The position numbers and the translations under genes are program-made. Under the pieces are notes generated by a model. That model made no database searches. It was not told where the DNA came from and saw only the letters and a program-made list of their open reading frames with translations. This document shows, one piece after another, positions 10,096-19,165 of a DNA stretch of 23,682 nucleotides. Numbering within the stretch: position 1 is the first letter of the stretch; every line of letters begins with the position of its first letter. This DNA comes from Saccoglossus kowalevskii (lineage: Eukaryota > Hemichordata > Enteropneusta > Harrimaniidae): contig NW_003151753.1 in NCBI RefSeq assembly GCF_000003605.2, positions 99,884 through 123,565 on the forward strand, read 5' to 3'.

Positions 10096-10130
10096 GATTT
10101 GATTTGATTTGATTTGATTTGATTTGATTT
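10096..10130. repeat. (GATTT)7 microsatellite
   Basis: Seven perfect pentamers in tandem, with clean boundaries on both sides. Confidence 0.95.
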
Positions 10131-10300
10131 GCGTCTTGGCACGCAGATAGAAATTATTCAGATAGAAGCCTACTCATAAATGAAAATGCCCGAATTTATC
10201 TATTTTGAAATAAAATTGTATTCCAGATCAATCAATGAACATTGTCTATCGATTTATAACCAACCAACTTAAACACAATGTCGCGGGTTTTCTACTTTAA

Positions 10301-10387
10301 AGGGCGGTGGTCGTGGCGCCGCGTCCTGTTCGATATGACTCATATAGCATGAAATTCGAACACGTGCCGCGCGACGACCACTGCGCT
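10301..10387. mobile_element. TTAA-flanked foldback MITE, member 1 (87 bp)
   Basis: The left end AGGGCGGTGGTCGTGGCGC and the right end GCGCGACGACCACTGCGCT are inverted repeats with few mismatches, directly flanked by TTAA on both sides (10297-10300 and 10388-10391). Its 87 bp are mostly the two arms. Two relatives lie within 2.6 kb (about 11749-11878 and 12611-12910). TTAA duplication is the rule for piggyBac-type transposases, but the terminal bases (AGYGCGG) differ from the usual CCY start, so the superfamily is tentative. The open frame at 10307-10516 runs over it and is not called. Confidence 0.75.
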
Positions 10388-10391
10388 TTAA

Positions 10392-11357
10392 GCACCACAG
10401 CTATCGCAATGCGCATTGTCCCACGCGACATGTACAACATGCAAGTAAACACAAAATATTCGAACGCACGCTGCTTGCACGCTGCACACAGACTATCTTG
10501 CTTTAATCGTCATTAGGCCACACTAGTTGGCTGCTTCGATCTACGTTATTGAGCCCCGAACCTCGTTAATTAATATGGGTGTATTGTAAGTGTCACGTTT
10601 CACCTCGCGAATTGACGATACCAGTCACGCAAACACCAGTAGGGTTTCCAGTCCAATCGAATCCCAGTACGATGCGTGGTATTCTGCTGAGAGATTTTTC
10701 CCACGGCTTCGGAAAATGAAATATTCATATTAACCGGATGTAGTTGATGGAATCCCGCTGTGCGTTACTTTTATTTCAATATACGTATATTATATATAGG
10801 CTGAGTTTTTTTATAGCCACAAAGTAATGAATGTAAGATTTTGTGACGTCACCGCGCTAGCTAAGAATATTCGCGACGCGTCGTTAACTCAATACATATT
10901 AGTACACCGGGAGTTTAAGGACCCATTGCTGATGGATTTCATCGATTACTGTTCCACGGTAGCTGGATGCATTGGCGGTACGCTCCCATGATTCAAAGTT
11001 TCCATTCGGGTTTTCCACTCGACTTTGCAAACACTGCGGACGCGCCGGATGCAATTGGGGATCAACCATTTGAAACTATGGGGGCGACTGGAAGAATCTA
11101 ATCAGCGCATTTTTTTTTCGCAGTCTCGTGTCTGTACTTTTTTATTCTTGAATATGACATCGTTTTGTTCTTGTAACACGTTCATTTGCAATGTTTTGAT
11201 TTCCCATTGACATTATAAATTTGTTCTTTCCTGTCAAATTTGTGAAATCATTTATATGTTTTCAACTTCTTCATAAAATTTCTTTCTTTGATTGTTATAA
11301 AAAACACGTTATGATAAAATGGTATTCGCCTTCCACTTTATTCTTTGAGCAAGAATT
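10392..11357. other. Gene-free, locally CpG-richer interval
   Basis: No exon is recognised. A 10-bp palindrome GTGACGTCAC at 10843-10852 contains the full CRE octamer, followed by several CpGs (CGCGACGCGTCG). This might be a regulatory or promoter-like patch, but no transcript is visible next to it. Confidence 0.4.
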
Positions 11358-11392
11358 GTAGTTCTTTTTCTGTTGGTAGTTCTTTTTCTGTT
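11358..11392. repeat. Short tandem direct repeat (17-bp word, period 18)
   Basis: GTAGTTCTTTTTCTGTT occurs twice, at 11358-11374 and 11376-11392. It is a simple local duplication. Confidence 0.85.
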
Positions 11393-11748
11393 TTGTAAGT
11401 CTTCCTGTTTCTAATTTGGCAATTTAAATGGAACCGAACGATTGAGTCTCGCATTCAATCCATGTAAATAATACAGAAACAGAGTGACCATCGGAGAAAT
11501 GTTGGGATGTCTATGTATGAACAGATTATAGATATGCTAACAACTCTTCATGAACTTATCCTGGCATGACATAATAGTCGACATTGTAAAAAGTTACACA
11601 TACCATAACAAGAGTCAATCACGCCGATATATAAACAAAAGAATTTATCTATTTTTAACAATTAAATTAAAAGCAGCATTATAACAGATGTTCCAAAATG
11701 AAATAGATTCAACTTACACTGGTATTGATAATGTTGATTACCAGTCCG
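11393..11748. other. Unassigned AT-rich sequence
   Basis: Nothing is recognised in these 356 bases: no open frame of note and no repeat. Confidence 0.45.
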
Positions 11749-11878
11749 ACATGCCGGTCGTCGCGCAGCACGTGTTTGAATTTAATGTATACAAACAAGA
11801 TATTTCCAGCGTTAAGCGTCCTTTTAGGACGTCGCTATACGCCCCATAAACAAGGCGTGGCGCGACGACCATCGCATT
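11749..11878. mobile_element. TTAA-type foldback MITE, member 2 (degraded)
   Basis: The left arm ATGCCGGTCGTCGCGC and the right arm GCGCGACGACCATCGCAT match the family termini at 10301 and 12611. TTAA remains only on the right (11879-11882); the left edge is eroded and approximate. A tandem partial duplication is present: GGACGTCGCTATACGCCCCA (about 11827-11846) recurs just past the right end as GGACGTCGCTATGAGTCCCA, and each is followed by CCATCGCATTT. The open frame at 11725-12114 spans this mosaic and is probably fortuitous. Confidence 0.65.
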
Positions 11879-11882
11879 TTAA

Positions 11883-12606
11883 GGACGTCGCTATGAGTCC
11901 CATAACCATCGCATTTCAAATGAAACTGTTGGAAATCAATCATACCATTCCTTACACAAATCAGTTTTCAAAATGGATGAGATTGGGGCTGGAACCTTAT
12001 AATTACCATGTGTTCTGTAATGCGGCAAATCACACAGCTGACGCTCTTTCATTTCCAGGCCCGTATATCCAGGCCCTTGCTATATCAGAACTGTATTCAT
12101 TGACCCAATATTAAATTGAATGTTTTTGAATGTTTTTATTATTATTATTATACCCAAGACCCTTGGTGGTCTAAGATACATAAATCAAAACAAAATCAGA
12201 ATTGTACGCTATTTAGTATATATCGCACATCATTTTGAATCACAGTTGCATTTTCCCCGTCTCTCTCACTTATATTTACTGACGGCACTTACATATGTGA
12301 ATGTGTCTCCTATAGTCAATACACAGTCGACCTGCAATAAATGGCTTGAATATATAACAGCTGCCTCAGTTTAAAAAATAATAATACTACATACGCAATA
12401 TTACATGCATTAATTAATGTTTTATATATATGTTTATAAATATCATTAAAATCATTTCCATTTATTTACTCTTTATTGTTCCTTCACATCAATCCCAAAG
12501 TGGACTCGATTGCAATAAAGATATTACCGACTAGTATATATACTGAAAATAAATGTGTCATCAGCAATTTGATAATTACAAAGTCCCCCAACACTGAAGG
12601 ACTGTG
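11883..12606. other. Unassigned sequence between two foldback elements
   Basis: Starts with the duplicated tail of the element at 11749-11878. A (TTA)n run of about six units lies near 12136-12151. The open frames here (to 12114, and 12120-12374) have no recognisable domain. Confidence 0.45.
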
Positions 12607-12610
12607 TTAA

Positions 12611-12910
12611 AGTGCGGTAGTCGTTGCGCTGCGAGGTGCCACATTTGTGTTGATAAACATTGATTTTCCCACAATTCAATGCGCTCTTCAAATGGAAATC
12701 ACAAGTATATTAGGTTTGACCTGGGCGCGACTTGCACTGATTACCGCCGGTGACTCCTTCGATACCTTCCAATCACATGAAAACTACCTAATTAAAGCTT
12801 GGAAACGTGTCACTTCGTACTCGTTGATCTGCGCAACAGTGAAAGTCGCCATCTTTGTTTATATGAGACCCATATATCTCGCACATGCGCAGCGCGACGA
12901 CTACCGCGCT
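12611..12910. mobile_element. TTAA-flanked foldback MITE, member 3 (300 bp)
   Basis: The termini AGTGCGGTAGTCGTTGCGC (left) and GCGCGACGACTACCGCGCT (right) are inverted repeats, bounded exactly by TTAA at 12607-12610 and 12911-12914. This is the longest and best preserved of the three local copies. Its right end (CCCATATATCTCGCACATGC) resembles the same position in member 2. A 154-codon open frame (12647-13111) starts inside it and runs past its right end. It has no family resemblance and is judged spurious. Confidence 0.8.
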
Positions 12911-12914
12911 TTAA

Positions 12915-13243
12915 GTGACTATCCCATCCAAACAAAAATATATACTGTATCGGAGCGAGCGAGAACGGATAAAAATACGCCCTCACGTGCTCAACTGTAT
13001 ACAAACAATTACAATTTTGTTTCCGTGGAAGTCAAGGCTTTGGGCAGTCACGGCGACCATGTCATGCTAGACTCCCGAGAGAATAATAAAGTGACGATCG
13101 TAATTCAATAAATTTACGATGAGTGTACTTACTCCCACACACTGCGTAAACAAAGTGATGAACTGCTCTACCTCGAAGGGTTTCCTTCTAAATCACGCAA
13201 ATAACCAATGTTAAACGATACATTACATTGCATGGCAAGTGGG
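12915..13243. other. Unassigned sequence right of foldback member 3
   Basis: Contains only the tail of the spurious open frame; no domain, RNA or repeat is recognised. Confidence 0.45.
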
Positions 13244-13333
13244 AATAACCCCTCAGCTGGTCAACGATTACATCCCTGGCAGCACTGCAATAACCCCTCT
13301 GCTGGTCAACGATTACATCCCTGGCAGCACTGC
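13244..13333. repeat. Tandem duplication, 2 x 45 bp
   Basis: AATAACCCCTC.GCTGGTCA and the following bases, ending CTGGCAGCACTGC, occur at 13244-13288 and again at 13289-13333. The only difference I see is A/T in CAGCTGG versus CTGCTGG. The near identity implies a recent duplication. The unit is not open in a conserved frame. Confidence 0.93.
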
Positions 13334-16300
13334 ATTCTTTTTAAACCTGTAAAAATATTCTTTGGACACGTTTGAAAAGCAATTGCAGTTGTTTTTATGT
13401 TTTCTGTAGCAATGTAGATCTGATCTGATAACTGGCAACAATTGCTAGTAGGAAATCTCACTCACCAACCAAATTGTTCCAAATAAAACACACACCGTAA
13501 AGCGAATATCAATACCATTGACAAAATAAAAAAAAAAAATTAAACATGTTCTTATGTGCGTTATGCAATATACGATTTTAGATGGTTTTGCGTTGTATTG
13601 GTTCCTATGTTTACCCTTCAACTCAATAAATTATGTAGTTTAATTATTCTATTACTGCTTCTTATGTGCTTTTTTTCAACAAGTTCATTATCAATAATGA
13701 AGGCTCTACACTCCTACTGATTATGTATGGTATTTAAGTGACATCCCATCATACTTTGCAAATAATAACAGAGAAATGTATACCATATTTTTTTCATTAG
13801 TAATGCATGTAATATACTGGTACATAAAAATGAAAAGTGTGTCTATAGCCAAATTAAGTTATTTTTTAATGACTCAGTATACATTGCTATTTTTGGTTTA
13901 TGATATGGTACTTTCATCAGATAGAAAGCTGTACACGGAAATCACAAGTAAAGTCTGCCAAAGTTAACCAGCTGAAAACTTTCTCAGCTCTCTCATGATA
14001 TGCAGTGAGAATGAGAGCTAATATGGGGGGGGTTGGGTTCTCCAATTATACATTTTTTTTATTAGCTTGATATACTCGGCATAACAGAGGTATTTCCTTC
14101 TTCATTTATAAATTTCACAATTCAAACTGAAACCAGAGGTTGTTATTGCCCATCTGAATAACATCTTTAAATGGTTTTGTTGCCTGTACTGGTTATTTGG
14201 TTGGTTGAATTATAAATATTTATAAGGATGCAGAGAATGCCTTTGTTGCAACAAGTATAAAAGTGGGATGTTATTACCGGTAAATTCACTTGTCTCAAAA
14301 TAACAATCACATTTTCATATCCATGTTTCTGGTCATCATTCGTCACAGCATTTCAATAGGTTTTTTGACATAATTATAGAAAAAAATAAAGGAAAAATTT
14401 GAATCCTATGAAAAAAAAAAATGTTTTTCTGGGCCTTTAATTTCCTAACTGATCTAGATTTCATATGGAAAGGAATTAAAGCAAACAGACAATAACAACC
14501 AGACACTTGGAGAAAATCTGCTCTTTATTAATATTTTTCTTTCCACTTGCAGTCTTTTGTTAAATGTATTTCCTTTATATATATAATAGGGTTTTTTATG
14601 ACATTATTTACATACAATATACATATATTATATTATAATATATAGACACAATAAACTGGTAGATAAGACAAGATGAACTTTCCAAACTACATAGTGTAAT
14701 ACAGCTGCAAACCAGCTATCACTTTCCTGCCAAAACCCCAACAGAAATAGTTATTTTTGCACAGAATGCTTGAAAAACTTTTCCACTGGGCTGACAGAAA
14801 TTACTCATTTGTTACTGAAAATGTGTCAGAAATTTGCTTTACTTAATTGTTGTTGAGAAAACCACTGGTGTGAGAAACGCTAAAGTTGAACATGACCCTG
14901 TGTGACCTTTCCAAGTAGGATTATATTATGTTGTTGGTGAATAATGTCATCACAATATGAAAGAAATGTATTACGTTAGAAACATGACTAGACTCATTCT
15001 AATGAGAAAAATAAAAAAACATGCTTTAAAAGATTGAAAAACAAATATTAAACTCATAATTTTGTCTATAGTAGTATACCTAGGCTTAAATAATTACATG
15101 ATGATGATATAGCTATGGAAACAGTACAATTGCAAAATGCATTACTGAATCTTACTTTTAAAACTTGATATAAACCAAAAAATAAATTAGAAAAGTAAAC
15201 ATCATAATTCAAGCAATGGTGAACATTCTTGGAAATATGCAGTATTGCAACTGCCCTTTAAGTAAAAGTAAGCTTTTACATATAAACGATCGTTTTAACG
15301 CGTTTAAAAATAGAAATTATTTGCAACCTAATTCTACCCCAATATTCATTGTATAGTGATATTGTCATACATGTAAAACGAAGAAGAAACATTCTATATC
15401 TGTGTTATGAAAATCAAAAGGTGGGTAAGTTTATCCCAAAATCTAGGATCTCTAAACACTCAAAATTGAGCTTGTCCTCATTAAATGTGCATGGATTGAG
15501 GAGATCAACAAACAAACGTGTAATGCCTGGGTGCGGCAACAACTATATAGCCAATTATGGAGTTTCAAGAGAAGTTGAAAACGGTCCAACACACTGTTGT
15601 TGGCAATGCCATTCCTTGTAGCCAGACATACGGCGGGATATTTCAACAATTTCCTATGATATGGGATCTGAACAATGGAGCTACGCATTGGTCGGGTTTG
15701 AAACCCTGCCAAGACACTGGTGATATAGTAACTATAGCATATCACATGCACAGTAATGAAATATTGAACAGCGATGAAATACATGGCCTATCTTTGACAG
15801 CATTCTTTGTGCCGAGCCAGTTTAGCTACCCTTCATGAATCCAATCCAATATAATACAAGTTAGTTACAACTATGCTTTCAACAAGACATTTAATAGATC
15901 ATTTATCTTTATAAAGTAACCGGGTGGTCTAATAAAAACACAACATAAAAAGCATGATAAAAATGAGATTTTTCAACAAAGCTTTTAACATTTCTGCACG
16001 AATTTGGTTATTTCCCTTTAGGTCAGTAATCGTCACTCGATTAGATATGCAAAGTTGACTTGACAGTACAAGAAGTAAACAAGCATTTTCATTATATTCT
16101 CCCACCTCCATTTCTAATCTGACAATGAATAAAGACCAGATGATAATTAAAATACTCTATAAAAGTATTCTCCATGAATTTCCGCTAATAAAATCAGTTT
16201 CTGATGACAAACTTGTGTATTACATAGTCTAGACTCCTTAGCTGCATGGGAAATAGCCCACTTAATTAATAATCAGTCTGACCTCCCAAGAAAAGATATG

Positions 16301-18780
16301 AAATTAACAAAGTGTTCTTTTTATTTTATATCTAACCCAAGTTTATATGACAAATTGGTCAATAAATTACCAGCCATTTAACTTAGGCCAAGTAGGATAG
16401 CTATGACCAACTAAGCTTCATACATAGCATTTGTTACTGGGCTCTAATGGTCTTTCACAATGTACATATTTAATAGGTGTAATTAATTGTAATAGAAAAA
16501 TTTCAGATCTCCAACGAAATTACACCTAATGGATGTTACCATGGTTACCTACATGCCTATCACTTCTTTTATTGCACCATACATGTCAAACAGAATTTTT
16601 GTCCAAATGAAACAAGTTAATGTGACATTTAACAGACAGCATTATTTCCAACAATGTCTTTCATAATGCAATAAATTTGTCACCTTTCCTTCTCCCAACA
16701 TTGTCTCCATGGCAACCAGTGAGAAGATTGAGAAAGGAGTTGAAAAAAAAAAGCTACATAGAGTACCTCTATATGAATTCCACACATAGACCTTGGAAAA
16801 TAGCTGTCAATCTCAAAATGATGAATTATTCAATTCAATACAGCTGTTGAATTCTCAATGTAGAGTTCAAGTTCAAATTTCACAGGGCAGGGAATTAATA
16901 TCACAGAAGAGGAGACACCACTGATTGATCAACTCAGGACTAGGTCCCTCTACTCCACAAAACACCCTGTGCATATTTGACATTCCATCAGGCACACCCA
17001 CAGCATTTGAAAAATCACATACAGGGCAAGGAAACCTTGTGGGAGGTCAGTCACTGGTGTACATTACAACTATGGCTGCTGTTGCCTAATTATCAAAACA
17101 ACTCATAAAACTGTTTACTTTAAATAAATACCTATTCAATGCAGCATTTGCATAATTTCAAGGGTCATGCAACACACAAAACATGTTTAAATACTAGTAA
17201 ATAAAAACGGGGGGGGGGGGGATTTTAGTTCAGATTTTTTATGGTAGGTCATTAACTTAACTACTGATTCATTGTCGTGTTTTTGAAAAAAAACAAAAAA
17301 ACAAGCAATGTCTGAACAAACAGTGAAACATACAAGACAGCAATCTGACCTACTGACAGTGATGTCATTAGGACTGGAATAACCAACTGTTTATGCATTA
17401 GTTTATCCTTGCACAACTAACAATAGATTTCCAGGAAAACAACAATAATACATTGAGCTATTTTTAGCTAAAATATTAGCTGTGAGTTCTCGGGCTTGAA
17501 GATTTACGAAATTCTCGAACAATATTTCAGGGAGGGGGCAGTTTTTAACCTCTCAATATTTGGTCAATATAAATGTGAAACATTTCAGTTTATGAATAAT
17601 AAATATATATCAAATGTATGTCATAATGGGTATATTATGTTACAACTGTATGGTTGAAGGTCATGTGCTGTACACCTTGCTGGTCACTGAACTCAGAGGA
17701 TGACCTTGAACAGTACACAGTCATGACTGAAGATGCTCATTTGTTCACTGAATAACTATCATGCTTCACACACACACAGCCACCCACGCATTGATTGCTT
17801 TTTACCTTGCCACTCCTTCAAAGTATCACATGAAGACTTGTTATTTTAAAGATTTTACCTGAAGGCTGCGGGCTGAATTTTTAAAAGGTCACTGAACAAA
17901 ACAGGCAATTTTGTGCAACGTTTCAAGTTGTTGAAGACATAATAGTTGTCAGGCAGGGAACAGAGAAGTCATTTAATGTTGGAAATGCCACTTCCATGTA
18001 GTATAGGTGATTTTCCAAATGAGGTTAATTTTAGAGGTCAATCTCAATAAGAGCCTCCAAGCAGATTAAGAATTAATATGTATTTCTGGTAAATAAATAA
18101 TGAATTCTTGTAACCTGTTGGCGCAAGTTAAACGTCAAATCTGATAATGCAAATTTTATTTTCAAATGTAGTGAGATAACAACAGGCAGAAATGACATTT
18201 CCAGTGAATTTCAATTAATATGGTAATCCTGATTTTCAAACGACTTCTCATCAGAATGGGGTCTACTTACAACGGAATAGAGACAGGTATTTTGCAAGTT
18301 GATAGACTACACACTGATCTGCATGCATACTACAACTGCAATAACCTTAGTTAACGACCCTCTCACGATGCATACAAAATATGGAACATTGGTATCCACC
18401 CTGACAACAGAATAAACACCAAACAAAAGATAACTATGAATATTTTTACAATTCCTTGCATTTTTATGAAAAGAATTACATCAACATTTTTTTCAAAATT
18501 AAATTTGTATAATATTTTTGATATCCCTGGCTTTGTCGAACTTTCGACACATAAATATAAATACGTTAGTTGACCGCAAATAGGTCAGGTAACAGCGTTG
18601 GTTAAAAAAAAATTGTAAATGAACAAAACGGGATAAATACCATAAAATACATCATGCTATACAGTATATAATATTATAGAAAGACGACACCGACAAAACA
18701 ATAGTGATATTATTATAGTTCTTGCATACCACACATACTACGCTTTGTTTTTTGGTTTTTTGGTTGTTTGTTTTGATTTC
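13334..18780. other. Long AT-rich interval without recognisable genes
   Basis: About 5.4 kb. Features seen: a TA-rich tract at about 14578-14646, a G13 run at 17209-17221, and two facing AGGTCA-type half sites (17657-17663 and 17701-17709). Overlapping open frames at 15349-15838 on both strands have no convincing family match. An unknown part may belong to a long 3' UTR of the minus-strand BCL-2 gene. No splice-consistent exon was found on either strand. Confidence 0.45.
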
Positions 18781-18788
18781 ATGAAGTG

Positions 18789-18794
18789 TTTATT
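18789..18794 (-). promoter_or_regulatory. Possible poly(A) signal for the BCL-2 family gene
   Basis: TTTATT on the plus strand is AATAAA on the minus strand, about 370 bases past the stop codon at 19166. The sequence beyond it lacks an obvious GT-rich element on the minus strand. Further TTTATT words lie at about 18154 and 14523, so the true end could be up to 4.6 kb away. This is inference. Confidence 0.25.
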
Positions 18795-19165
18795 TCAAGC
18801 CATGACTCGAAGATGGATAGTTTTTTTCTTCGCCTCGCTGCCTTCGTCAAAGTCGAATGAATCCTCCTTGCAATCTGTTCAGGTGTGGCTTAGAGGGAAC
18901 ACTCTGACTGTAAATCGTTGTGGCACAAACGCCCAGGTTAACAGTGAGTGGGTGGGCATTGCTATTCCCATGCCTTTCTCTGCTATGACTACTATGTGCT
19001 GATACAACAATATACATATTGACGACAGCACACACAATTCCTGCTAGGACACGCTGTAATTACCATGGCATGGAGTCATTCTGGCTGGCACACATGAATA
19101 TATCCACTGCTAGTGCACATAAATAAATAACTTGGTTTCTCTATGTTTTAAAATACATAGTTAAA

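Noticed and set aside
12647-13111. 154-codon plus-strand open frame
   Set aside because: It begins inside the TTAA-flanked MITE and runs through its terminal repeat into unique sequence; no family similarity, so openness is fortuitous.
15685-15715. tRNA-like B-box word GGTTTGAAACC, suggesting a tRNA or SINE
   Set aside because: No matching A box at the right distance on either strand, and no cloverleaf could be drawn.
15349-15838. Overlapping open frames on both strands, one with a string reminiscent of the start of a LINE endonuclease (SSLNVHGLRRSTNKR)
   Set aside because: Resemblance stops after about 15 residues, no catalytic residues follow, and three overlapping frames are open at once; too weak to call an element.
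17657-17709. AGGTCA and TGACCTTGA half sites facing each other, possible nuclear receptor element
   Set aside because: The 37-bp spacing is not a known receptor arrangement and half sites of this length occur by chance in several kilobases.
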